From positions 41,897,524 through 41,961,523 of the forward strand of contig NC_080670.1 in NCBI RefSeq assembly GCF_030247195.1: a stretch of 64,000 nucleotides of DNA, in the 5' to 3' direction. The DNA is from Topomyia yanbarensis. Lineage: Eukaryota > Arthropoda > Insecta > Diptera > Culicidae. Below are positions 7,825-22,799 of this stretch, piece after piece. Every line of letters begins with the position of its first letter. Within the stretch, counting starts at the first letter, position 1. A program made the translations under genes and the position numbers. The notes under the pieces are model-generated. The model worked only from the letters and a program-made list of their open reading frames with translations, had not been told where the DNA came from and made no database searches.

Positions 7825-10800
7825 TTTTGTTTTGCTTCTGTAAACAGAAAAACCCAACTGACGGATATCCTTCGTTGGTCCGATTCGTTTAATGTTGGAA
7901 GAACTAAATAAGAAATAATCAACTAAGCAGAAACAACCCATGGATAGGCAGTTACGTTAGGATAGTTGCTCCATCCTATTTTTCGTATTCAAATGGGCAG
8001 GATATCTTGCTTCAAGTTTTTACGTGGAAAGTATTGTAATACTGACTGACTTTTTCAATTTTCAGGATTTATTATCACATTTATTGATAAAACACTCCAT
8101 TTCCGAAGTCAGAGAATAGTATAGAATATACTATAGGCTTTGCATTACAGACTAGCAAAGTGTCAACAATAGGGCGCTTGCAGAGCGCATATGTATTGGT
8201 GAGCCGTTGGGCAGACGAAAACGACAGCTGCATATAATGTGTACGGAGCGGCGAGAGTAATTTTTTTATAAATAATTCATTCATGTTATTTAGAGCGAAT
8301 ATGAAAATATGTAATGTGTTCTAAGAATCATCAATATACATTCATTGCATTACATAGTCGTTTCTAATTTTTGAACTAGATATGCGAGAAAAATAAGTAA
8401 AATATTGCGAAAGTCTGCATCATACCCATGTAAACAACAGATATTCCAAAAGATTCTTGTCAAATACAATAATTCCTTACTTCAAAGTTGTGAAATATCT
8501 TGTATGTTGAAAGAGTTCGTGCATACAAAAAAGGTTCAAGTTCTTGAAAGGTTTAATGCCTATACAACTTAATCCTAGGTTTTAAAAATGTTTAATTTGG
8601 ATTTCTTATCATAAATAGTCGGGTAAAATAACACTATTTCAATATTTGTAAAATGTAATTTATCAAAAAGTTATTACAACTCAAACCTGGGTGTCGATAG
8701 ATTCATCCCCATCACGATCGTCCCTGTTGCAACCATAAAATTCAAGTTCTAAACACGGGTTTATATGTGAAAATGTGTTAAAATAATCATTTTCACTTAT
8801 TGGCATATACTCACAAACTATTATCATGAAAATGGGTGGTTTTATCATTGTAGATAATATTATTTCACTTAAACTCTTATCTTGCTGCATCCAATGGCAA
8901 CATGCAATGTGTGCCCAACAGATGCTTTGACCGTATGTGTAGCAAGAGCCCTATTGCAGCCAAACGGACTGTCAAAAAGTGCAGCAAAACCTAAGACAAG
9001 ACAAGACAACTAGTAAGCGATTTCTGGAGCCAGCGTGGAGCCCAAATGACGTCTTCGAATTTGACTAATGGGATACCGTTTTCGTTACCACAGGGCCCAT
9101 TTCGCAGTGTTGGCATCATAATCAATGCAAGTTGTCTAATAATATAATTTGAATTCGTCAATTCTGTATCGTAAATATTTAATATATTAAATAACACTGA
9201 ATATTTGAATAAAGACTCGACATATTAATCATTTGTTTACCATTCATATATTAGTTTCCTTCCGATCGAATACCTGTCAATTGGCGATTTTACGTTGAAA
9301 CCGCTCACAGATAGCGCTGGAAGCAAAGTGTTGCTGATTTGATTCTGTTCTGTCATAGTGCATGTATTTTCTGTAAACATTGGTAAAAAAATAACTTTTA
9401 AACACCAAATCACCGATCAATTTGTCTATAATTGTTTATGAAAATGATGGAAAACCATCATTTTATAAGATGATGAGGAAATATCTTGCGAAAAGCGTGT
9501 AAAACATAGTGGTTTCTAATATTATTCGCAGAGCTATATGTGTGCTGTTCCGAAATGCAATTAGTTGAGCACAGTACCTGCCGCACATCATTTCCCGTTC
9601 CTCCTAAGTTAAAATAAACCTTCATGAGATGGTGTAAATTCATGAAACTCTCCAGATCACGCGAGGAAAGAATATATCCGGCTAACAGGAAAGTGTCAGC
9701 TTTGTATCATACACAGCCGATCCTTCTCTCTGATAGTCATCACTGAATCTCCTACGTAGTCCAAAATATGAAGGAGTTTGACATTGGTACTGATTGGGTG
9801 TCGGTTTCGAGATGGAACTTCATTTATGGACCGATTTTTTTAACCACAATAATACTCCGATAACAAATCGAAGAAGTGTATGAACCAAATAGTTGCAAAT
9901 GGCTGTAATTTCAGAATAATTGCAAATAAAACTAAATTTCTTACTCGTTTCATTCATATTTTGGCAGTGGTAAGCTATTTCCGAGAAGAAAATGAAGTTT
10001 TTGTTGTAAGCTACGACTCACTTGCGGGTGAAAAAAAGCAAACTGTATCACTTTGCCAGTTCATGAGCTGAATCATAGGTGTCGCATGACTAATTTTGGT
10101 TTTGCCGCAAATCGCCAATAGAATTCATATGAATCAAAATCTTTTCGATTTCTTTTTGAAGAACATTTGTATTTATATGTGTATTTGTGACGTTAGCCTG
10201 TTAGCGTGTTTTCAATATTCAAATTTACTATTCTCGTGTATGACTAGAATATCACTGATGTATAAAAAGAAAACAAATTATATAGATGTCGAGCCATTAT
10301 CCAGTGATTCTGCGTTTTTATTATCGTTCTTGCTTGAGGCAGAAACTAACTCATTTTCGGACCTAACTGCTGTCAAACCGTTTGTTTGAAACCAGTTTCG
10401 ATCCTAGGTTATGCATCACTGAACTGAAAACCGAGTTGGGTTCCAAACTGAAATATATTTCTGGTTCGCTCACACCACCGCTGTTTTGCAAGAACCCAAC
10501 TCAGTTCCATTATAAACGTTTGTTTGAAGAAACTATCCTAGTGTCTAAGTTCTCAATCGAAAACGACAAGTAAATCTGCTACAGGACCTTCCAGCACTAT
10601 TTGAAATTTTTTTGAGGAAAAACTAAAAGACTTACGAACTTCTGCTTTTGAACTCCTTAAATAAAAAGTGCGTAGTCTGCAGACTGTTCTGTAACGAGTC
10701 GTTCACATGGCAAGATGGCGGAAGGGTGAGTCGAATAGATTTATGAATGTTAGTTTTGTTCGTGCGGTCTGATATGATATGCTGGCCAGATTTGCTAGAA

Positions 10801-11234
10801 ATATGTAGTGTTTGATATGGCAAAATGTTTGTTAATGAAACGGACATTGTGTATTATAGCAACATATCTAAATATGAAAAAGAAATTGGCTGCACTGTCA
10901 ACTGTCATCAATTATTCAGCAGGGCACAAAAAAGCAAGAAAACCAAAAATAAGAAGCCAGTTGTCTCGTCTTGTTTTAGAGCAAAACGAGCATGATGGTT
11001 TTGAGAGGGGAAGTACAAGAGGAAGCTTATGGGAGCCTCCGTGATGCCAGTTAACATTCATGGTTGCTAGTTTTACTGTTTTTATCTCCGCAAGTCTGTG
11101 TATCAAGTATATGTACTTTGCATGTCATTTGCTTTGTAAAATATCAGTCTATCTCTACAATATATTGTTGGATATTTGTCAAATGTTCAACAAAACTGGA
11201 ACATATATTTCAAAGTTTATTGTACACTTGAACA
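7825..11234. other. AT-rich stretch with no recognised gene
   Basis: About 3.4 kb between the second DD37E element and the hAT-like MITE. Open frames are all under 100 codons, without recognisable domains or convincing starts. I saw no long inverted repeats or tandem arrays. It may hold decayed repeats or host non-coding DNA. Confidence 0.6.
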
Positions 11235-11242
11235 ATTTCAAG

Positions 11243-11805
11243 CAGGGATGCCAAAGGTACTGGTAAACTACATTTTTTTCGGTATATTTACATTTGCACA
11301 AGCCGTACAGCCCGCTACAGCGACGCATCACTACAGCTCTTGCCAGAAAGGTACCCAAACCGAGTACATTTTCTCGTAGAGCAGTAGAATACATTTTTGT
11401 TTTGCTGCTGTACTCCGACTGCTCGGTGAGAGTGTAGCGTAGTAAAGTTTGTTCTCTCGCTTTGTACACTTTTCTCTGCGTAGTCAAAGGGAGAGGCCCG
11501 CACACGAAAGCGTTGATGCCGGTCGTGGCGCAAACGAACCGCATTTATTTTTGTCGTTAGTGATTGAAAATATTGAATAGATCAAAAATATTAAAAAGTG
11601 TAAAATAAGGAAAGAGAAGCTGTACCGCTCGCGTCTGGTGGCTGTACTGGGGGCAGTATTTCTTTGCCATGTTACTGCTTTGCTTACAGACTGCCGTACA
11701 GCGCTGGGCGTCCTGCAATAGCGAACGACAGCAGCGACGAAAGAGAAACGAGAATGAAGGCAGAAAAATTACAGCCGCAGAAAAGGTAGGCATTTTGCAT
11801 CCTTG
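11243..11805. mobile_element. hAT-like MITE with 8-bp target duplication
   Basis: A 563-bp non-coding element with short termini CAGGGATGC on the left and, inverted, CAAGGATGC on the right. It is flanked by the 8-bp direct repeat ATTTCAAG (11235-11242 and 11806-11813). An 8-bp duplication fitting nTnnnnAn, together with a CA-GGATG start, is characteristic of the hAT superfamily. The inside is GC-richer than its surroundings and has several near-repeats of GTACAGC. No transposase is encoded. Confidence 0.72.
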
Positions 11806-13891
11806 ATTTCAAGTATAGCCCAAATTCTTTGAGTCCAATTTCTTGAAGCTTTCAATTTTCTTGCGTTCAGATTTTTACTGGAGCAACCCTAAACAACCAG
11901 GGATGCCAGATGTGAAGACCTGCTTTCATTTTGAAGAAATTTACAATGATTTGAAGATATTGTTCTTAGTTTGAAAATACCCATTAAGAATTTTCTTCGA
12001 AAATCTGACTGGTTCTGGCAGAATTTTTGCTCAAAATCAACCGATTCCGAGTTTTGGTCCTTGAAGTTGTTACCATTTTCTATTAAATATGACGACATTA
12101 GAAAAACATGTTTGGTATCTAGTGAATAAATGAACGCTTCGATGATTTGGCAGTACGAGTTACAGAATTTTGCATCAACTCTCCAATAATCTCTAGCCAA
12201 ATCTGAAAACCGATTGTTGCGTCGGTTTGTCGGTGATAAAACTGCTTGCTTACTTCCTGGATTCTCAATGGACCAACACAATGCACTGATCAAACTATTT
12301 CGAACATGAACCGAAAAAGCTGCTGGTTTGATTTGAATTACACCCGAACGAGCAGTCCCGCCGTGTTCAATCAAGCGAGAGAATAGCGATGGGAAACAGA
12401 ACGCACGACGACCGGCCTTGGGGCCTTGCAATATATGAATCCCTCACTACCCGCCGATATAAAAAAATGTACCAATGTTTCTGCCCGGACAACATCTGAC
12501 TTGTGCGGTAGACTGGACCGAACATTTACATCTGGCGAATTATGTCCGGAACTTTTCACAGGAAGTACAAGTTGGTTTAGGCATGGTTTCCTCTGGTGAA
12601 CTGACTGACCACCGCTGGCTGGCTGGTTATAGCTGTTGGTTTGTTGGCTGACAGAAGAAAGGCACAACCGAGACCGAGAGCTCCACTCCATGAAACGGAT
12701 GACTGAGAAAAAGGATTTTTTAATTTCCGATGGTTACTTTTTACGCTCTTCGGTGTTTTATCTGCCTCTTCTAGATCGCCTTTCGGCCGCCGATGGCTAG
12801 CTGTACTAGGGCAGAATCGATAAATACCGTCCGTTATCTCAGCCGTCGATTTATGAAGGTCCCGAAATCACCCTTCTCATCCGTGAATAAGACTCAATTT
12901 GCCGCTTTTCCAGTTTTATGGGCTTCTACCGTCATTCGCTTGGGGAATTTTTGCGACCACCTCTGGGCATCAAGAGTGAACAAATCTGTTTGTCAGTCCC
13001 GTTTATCTTCTCGGGTTCGCCTGGATGAGCGCTACACGGAATGATGATTCGGGTGGATCTCGATGGGGTAGCGTTACTTTCATTCTCATTCATTCGTATA
13101 AGTGAGTGAGGTCCGGGGTAAATTGAACAAGAGTCCACCGGGAGCAACGTGGCGTGTCGAACATTGGGTTTGGTTTGACCTGACCACGTTCTATGAATAC
13201 CTCCAGACTTGAGCAAATCGAACAAAAAAATTAAAAGCCATCGCGATTTCATCAATTTGTAATCCGGTCCGTTGGAATGGAAGCGGTTGACCGGAAGGAA
13301 TTTCAGCGAAACAAATTTTGATCGAGCGGATAAATTCGCCGAGAGAGTTTAGGACGATAGACGAGACGAGCACTTGCAAAAAAAAGACGAAGCTGCTTCA
13401 CTTCAACAATACACACACACAAATCTGATGTTTCTCGCAAACATAACCTTGAAGTAAAAAGGCACCGCCAAGAGGCTCTCTTGTTTAGATTGGCTCTCGA
13501 AAAGTCTTATCGACTGTGTATCATCGCGTCACTGTACGTTACATATTGACACACATGTGTTAGTTTCCCATCGGGCCTGGCGCCAACAGACGAGCTTCCA
13601 GCGAGGCCCACTTCAAACATGCGTGTGCTACTGTTCGGTCTATCTCCCGCCAGCATCGGCTCTTGGGTGTTTTGTATACTCCGTAGTATCGTCCCCGGTT
13701 GTTTGCGGAGTGCCGTACTGTCAGTTTAATGGCTAACGTACAGTTGCCTGCCTCTTTTTTGGACTTATCGTAACGATTTAAGGGGTGGGGGGGAGGGGTA
13801 GAGTATTTACAGCGCAATGGAAAACGTGTTTAATACTTTTTTGGCGCTACAGAAAGTGTAAGTCCATGCAGACAATTTCGACATAGAGTAA
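11806..13891. other. Stretch without recognised genes; MITE-like end near 11899
   Basis: About 2 kb with only short open frames. CCAGGGATGCCAGATGTGAAG at 11899-11919 resembles, in inverse, the end of the repeat block at 55215-55406 (GGCATCCCTGG), so a partial repeat starts here. The rest, including the GC-richer 12400-13400, showed no domain or repeat I could name. Confidence 0.45.
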
Positions 13892-13975
13892 TGAGCCTCT
13901 TTTTTCCCTGTTTCTGATGTCACCCAGCCCATTCGAAGCCGTTGGTTAGAGCAGTGTCTGCCATCTTTATTTAAC
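13892..13975. repeat. Dispersed repeat, copy 2 (pair with 6312-6410)
   Basis: This matches 6312-6393 closely through GAAGCCGTTGGTTAGAGCAG and TGTCTGCCATCTTT. It is followed immediately by the MITE at 13984-14216, with weaker similarity resuming after it. Non-coding. Confidence 0.6.
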
Positions 13976-13983
13976 ACTTTAGC

Positions 13984-14216
13984 CACAGAGAACAGACATA
14001 TAAGCTAGAACCAACTTTCCCGAAAAACCATCGCATACAGGTTCGCATGCGTGAGTCACCATTGTATCCAAGTTTGCATACAAGTTCCGTATAGCGATTG
14101 CTGGCCGATGGAAGCGCCGACCAGTGGCAAGTTGCCTCTTGTTGTTGTCATTTCAAAGCAACAGTTTAATTTCTTACACAAGTTGAAAAACTTTACTTGT
14201 ATGTCAGCTCTCAGTG
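13984..14216. mobile_element. MITE with CACAGAGAACAGACATA termini and 7-bp target duplication
   Basis: A 233-bp element with imperfect inverted termini. The left begins CACAGAGAACAGACATATAAG and the right, inverted, begins CACTGAGAGCTGACATACAAG. It is flanked by the 7-bp direct repeat CTTTAGC (13977-13983 and 14217-14223). The termini share the CACAGA...ACAGACATA pattern with the element at 3912-4207, which also has a 7-bp duplication. It is inserted in a copy of the 6.3-kb repeat. Confidence 0.7.
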
Positions 14217-14410
14217 CTTTAGCTAAAATAATGGGGCGGTAAAAGGAGCACTCAATTTGATTTTTTGTTTCGCTCAAGTACTTACCATTCTAACATTTTT
14301 AGGCTAAATTATTGTCATATATCGGTTCTTAAGGCTCAACCGTAGGCTGATTGGATTGGCGGTATTGCATCTTTAAGCAATATGTATCTATGCATTAGAG
14401 TGACAAGAAA

Positions 14411-14518
14411 AAAATGACCCCATCGGGCCACCCCTTAGTCGATTTTCGGTCCCACCAGAAGTGTATGTACCAGTTTTGAGCCAGATCGGACAAGTCTAGC
14501 TACCAGACCAATGTGTTC
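14411..14518. repeat. Dispersed repeat, copy 1 (inverse of 22575-22672)
   Basis: Its reverse complement contains GGTAGCTAGACTTGTCCGAT followed by a conserved block ending CGACTAAGGGGTGG. The same order occurs at 22581-22660 on the plus strand. It directly abuts the 3' tail of the minus-strand LINE that starts at 14521. Family not recognised. Confidence 0.6.
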
Positions 14519-14520
14519 GA

Positions 14521-17500
14521 AGTTTGTTTGTTTATTTGTTTGTTTATGGCACTTTACACCTTTGCATTCGTGTCAAGGAAGTAGTATATGGTTTACATAT
14601 CATTCGTTTCGATCAATTCAGTGTTCATATTTGTGCATCAAGTTTGATCTGTCGTATAAAGTTTAGTATCTTCACTTCGCTGCTCTCCTCGCCATTCAGT
14701 GCATCTCTCAAACTAGTTGTACTGATACCATGCTGTTGTCTACCGTTGGTGTATTTCCTGCAATATAGTATCACGTGACGTACATCTACTACTACTCCAC
14801 AGCATTCACATTTCGGTGGTGCTTCTCTCTTTAGGAGGAATGTATGGGTCAGTCTTGTGTGGCTGATTCTTAACCGAGTCAGTATGCGTTGGTCGGCAGC
14901 ACTATTTCGCTCCGTCCATCACTGTGTATCGCATTTGATTTCTCGCAGCTTTGCCTCTCGGGAACCAAACCATTGCATGTCCCAATGTCGCCATATCGCG
15001 TTTTTCATTACTCTCCAAGCATCTTCAGCTGGGATTGGTACATCAATGGCTGGCTGTGCTCTTGCCTCGTTCGCAAGTCGATCTGCCTCGTCGTTACCTG
15101 TTATGCCACTATGTCCTGGGATCCAGACGAATCGAACAGGTTTGCTCTGTGCTAATGCTTCAGCCTCTTGGATCCATGGATGTTTCGATTTGCCACCTTC
15201 TAAGGCCAACAGGCAGCTCGCAGAGCCTGTAAGAATGGCCAGTTCGTTCTGGATGTTTGGTATTGACAAAGCCATCTTAATTGCATACGCTTCCGCAGAC
15301 AATACGCTACAGTGTTGCGGAAGGCTGTGCGTTCCCGCTATACCAACACCATAGAGTCCGGCTTCGACTGTATCATTACATTTGAAGCCGTCGGTGGAAT
15401 CGGTTTTTCAACAGTTCTTCGACTATTGGTCGAACTTTACCGGGTGGGTCTCCGGCCCGTACAACTTTCTTCACATCCCAAACAATCGTCGGTTTCGCTG
15501 TGTGCCACTCTCGATCCCTTCTTTGGGAAAGCGTGGCAACGTTGTTTCGGTGAATTGCTGCGTAAGCTCCAACGCTCGTCGGATCAGTGGGAGGTCACTG
15601 TTGTTACGGTCTTTCTCCAGCACTCGTAAATTAATCCGCGCAATCGACTGTACCGCTAGTAGTTCGAAGGGAAGTGTGCCTGCTTCGGCCATAATCGAAG
15701 GGATTGGGGTGGTAACAAATGCACCAGAAGCGAAACGAACCATTTTGTTGTAAGCAGGTGCGAGTGTCTGCAGCGATGTTTGGCCTCCTCTGCTCACTAG
15801 GCCAATCCCATAAATTAGCTTCGAAGTGATCATCGCCGATCCCACTTGAAGTAATGTCGATCGTTTACCACGCGGAAGTTTGGCACCTATCATTTTAAGA
15901 ATCCGATGTCTGGATTCGTAGGATTTCTTCACTATCTTGCAATGCGCTTTAAAATTCAAAAACCGGTCCAACGTTACACCGAGGATCCTCAATTGGTTTG
16001 TTTTCGGGACAACTACTAAGTGATGTTACGCACTGGGTCTCGACGTGCGTTGGGACTGCAGTAAAAGATGTTCGACTTTGTAGCAGAAATCGCGAAGCCA
16101 ACATTCTTCGTCCATTTTTCGACAGACTTAACCGCGGCCTGCAGTTTTCGATGTAGACCTTCTGTTTTGCGACCTCGCACCACAAGCAGTATGTCGTCCG
16201 CTTACAAAAGTATTTCCACGCCAGCTGGGATTACTTTGAAGATCGGTTGCATCGCGACGAGGAACAGTGTCACTGATAAAACGAAGCCTTGTGATACTCC
16301 ATTTTCCAGTTTATCTATTTCTGACAGCTGATTTCCTATGCAAACCTGGAACTTCCTATCGGAGAGAAAGCTTTGCAGCTTGTTGATCATTCGACCTCGT
16401 ATTCTCCAAGACTTTAGTGTGCGAAGTATACCATACCGCCATGTTGTATCGTATGCCTTGGAGAGGTCCAACGACGCTATGAGACTGTGCTCGTCGGTTG
16501 TTGGGAGCGATCTCTCTAGCTCTGCAAAGTATGTATCGACGCCTCGTCCTGAACGAAAAGCATGTTGCCGTTTATCGAGTCGCCCACTTGACTCTAGTGC
16601 GGTGATGAGTCTGCGATTTATGATACGCTCGAACAGCTTTGCCATACAGCTAGTGAGCGATATCGGGCGAAAAGCAGCAGGTCCAGAGTCGTTGCAATTT
16701 GGTTTTTTGATAGGGATAACTATAGCGTTTCGCCAGCTAGCGGGAAAAACACCGCAGCGCCAAACAACGTTGAAGATCTCGAGAAGTGTTACCTTCACGG
16801 ATAACGGGAGTCGTCGAAGAAGCGGATAGCCTATCATGTCTGGTCCTGTCGAGACACTTCGCCATTTGTCCAAAGCCCACATCAGTTCAGGGTAAGGTCA
16901 GTGTTGCATCATTGACATCATTGCTATCGGGCGAGTAATTTACGCGCCGTTGTTCGGCTCGCGCCTTCGTCGCTTGAAATGATGCAGAGTAGCTCGATGT
17001 CGCCGATCTTTCACTGTAGTGATTTTCTAGCTCTTCCGCTACTTCTTCGGGGTTGTTCGTAAAGTCGTCCGATCGCTTGAAAGCTACAGTGCTTTGCTGC
17101 CGGTTACCACGCAAAGTATTCACTGTACGCCACAGCTCAGTTGTTGTGCTACTCGGCGAAATCTTAGCCACGAAATCCTCCCATGACTGTTGTTTCATTA
17201 GCCCAACCGCTTTTCGTGCTGCTGCTCGTGATTCCTGGAATCGTCTGAGCACTGTTGGCCTGTCTGGATCCAATATATCTAGACGTCGAAGGCCACGGAG
17301 ATGTTTTCTACGCTGCCTAACAGCTTCCTTCACTTCAGGGCACCACCATGGTACAGCTTTTGGTCCAGTTCGGCCACTACTTCGTGGTATGCATTTGATT
17401 GCGGCCGCCACGATTGTATCCGCGAACTTATCAATGTCCCACTCATCTGTAGCGTTGATGGACTCAGCCATGATGCGCTCATACAAAGGCCAGTCTGCTC

Positions 17501-18012
17501 GATCACAAAGCCATTTTTGTCGAGTTTTTTGTACATTCGACCAACTAGGGATGGAGATCGTGATCGGGATGTGATCGCTGTTATGTGTGTCCGGAAGGGT
17601 TCGCCAGGTGAACTTTCGAGCCAGGTTTTCCGAGCAGAAGGAAATATCAATAGCTGAAGTATTGCCCGTTGCGGGGTCGATGCTAGTTGGAGAATAGTCG
17701 TTCAGAATCACGAGCTGCATGAGACTCTCGGCTGGTAGTTCGGTGAAGTTTTGTTGAGTTTCGAATATCAAATTTCGATGTGTACAGATGAACCTGCCCA
17801 GAGGCCGTGCGGTATCCGGCCAAGAATTGAACCACTGGGGTCCTGCTCCCATGTCGTAGGAGGCGACTGAAAGTAGGAGACCCTAAGTCAAGGTGTAGTT
17901 CCGTGCCGAGGACTTGATGACTGGAGGGTCTAAAATATGCCAGTAGCGCACGGAGCATTTTGGGGTTTGCCCTTACTGTGTTAAGCGAATCTCTGACACA
18001 GTGGACCATTAT
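14521..18012 (-). mobile_element. I/Outcast-like non-LTR retrotransposon, 5'-truncated and decayed
   Basis: A minus-strand element with domains in the order endonuclease, reverse transcriptase, RNase H, CCHC-like tail. It ends at the left in an AAAC-type tail, seen on the plus strand as GTTTGTTTGTTTATTTGTTT at 14523-14542. An RNase H after the reverse transcriptase places it in the I superfamily (I, Outcast or Loa lineages). The first half of the endonuclease, including a DFNSH-type motif, is missing or scrambled above 17850. The right limit of 18012 is approximate. It lies head-to-head with the plus-strand LINE starting at 18162. Confidence 0.75.
14625..17852 (-). pseudogene. I-superfamily LINE ORF2 (EN-RT-RNase H), multiply frameshifted
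   Basis: The protein would nick target DNA and copy its RNA there. Pieces in order: 16887-17852 holds the end of the AP-like endonuclease (DISFCSENLA then HNSDHIPITISI, with the conserved S-D-H) and the linker. 16202-16882 holds reverse transcriptase fingers and palm (FRPISLTSCMAKLFERIINR, LDLSKAYDTTW, GVSQG). 15471-15992 holds the thumb. 14919-15302 holds RNase H (MSAEAYAIKMAL with the catalytic Glu, then WIPGHSGITGNDEADRLANE). Another frame ends at 14625 with CECCGVVVDVRHVILYC, a C-terminal zinc-binding motif. The catalytic YADD box is destroyed: at 16203-16205 the Tyr codon is TAA, giving LL-stop-ADDILLVV. Several frameshifts separate the pieces, so the copy is dead. Confidence 0.8.
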
Positions 18013-18161
18013 TTTCTTCGCAAATCGTGGGAATCAAATGATCGTGTCCCATTTAAACCTGATATGACTCGCTAAATGCGTTAACATCCCAGCTCGCTTG
18101 GTGTCCTCTAGTTGTTGCACAATTTACGTTGGAAATGAAATGTACAGTTCTCTAATCAACA

Positions 18162-21939
<3,778 letters not shown>

Positions 21940-22574
21940 GCTCATTCTCAGACAAGTTGAACTACTTGTGAGTTTACCTTACCTGTTGTTTGTTTTTGTT
22001 TTGGTGCTTTTATTTATACCACCCTTCCAATTCTACTACCCCACACCTCCTTGTCCTTTCCTTCCGCTCAGGAAATGATGAAAACACACGGCAAGGCACA
22101 AATCCCCGACTACATACGGGGAACGTGGCATTTAAGCCAATATATTCTGATTCCTGACGTTGAGTTTTTGAGAAAAATTTCAATTAAGGGGCGGAATCGC
22201 TGTTTTTCAAGAAAAATTTCACCATTTTATGAGTAAAAATGGACATACTATTTAGGTAAATCCTACAATTATATTACAAAAATGTATAGTTCGAGGGAAT
22301 CGAATACTGCTGCTCTGCTAAGCCTCATGCAAAACTGACTCAGGCATCACTTCGTTAAAAGTTTAATAACTTCTTCCAACAAAGCCGGATTGACTAGCAG
22401 TCTTCGACAAAGTTGTAGACAATTTAATTATCTTTCTTATTTTCACTTACAGTGATAATACGATGCATAGAGTGCCACCTAGCGGCGAAAATGCGAGCCA
22501 GAAAAACCCTCATGTAAATTGTTGAAGAAAACCCTCATGTAAATTGTCGAATAATCCCATACAACCTTCAGGCA

Positions 22575-22672
22575 AGTTGGTCCGGTAGCTAGACTTGTCC
22601 GATTTGCATCAAATTTGGTACAAATACTCCTGGTGCGACTAGGAATCGACTTAGGGGTGGGCCGATTGAGTT
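22575..22672. repeat. Dispersed repeat, copy 2 (inverse of 14411-14518)
   Basis: This contains GGTAGCTAGACTTGTCCGAT and CGACTTAGGGGTGGGCCGAT, matching the reverse complement of 14411-14518. Non-coding. Confidence 0.6.
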
Positions 22673-22781
22673 TTCAAAAATTCATTCTTTTTCTGGGCAG
22701 TCTAGTGTAGTCTTAAGCGACTTAATACACTAACATTTATTTCGATGATATTTTTTTCGCCAAAAATGCCTTTCACCTTTA

Positions 22782-22799
22782 CCCCCCCCCCCCCCCCCC
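22782..22799. repeat. Homopolymer (C)18
   Basis: Eighteen consecutive C bases, on the minus strand a G tract that gives a poly-Gly run in a meaningless frame. It is prone to length error in sequencing. Confidence 0.97.

Noticed and set aside
11179..11544. A 121-codon minus-strand ORF
   Set aside because: It overlaps the hAT-like MITE, has no domain and matches no known family motif.
22782..22799. Assembly gap marker or promoter G-tract
   Set aside because: A plain homopolymer; no evidence for function.
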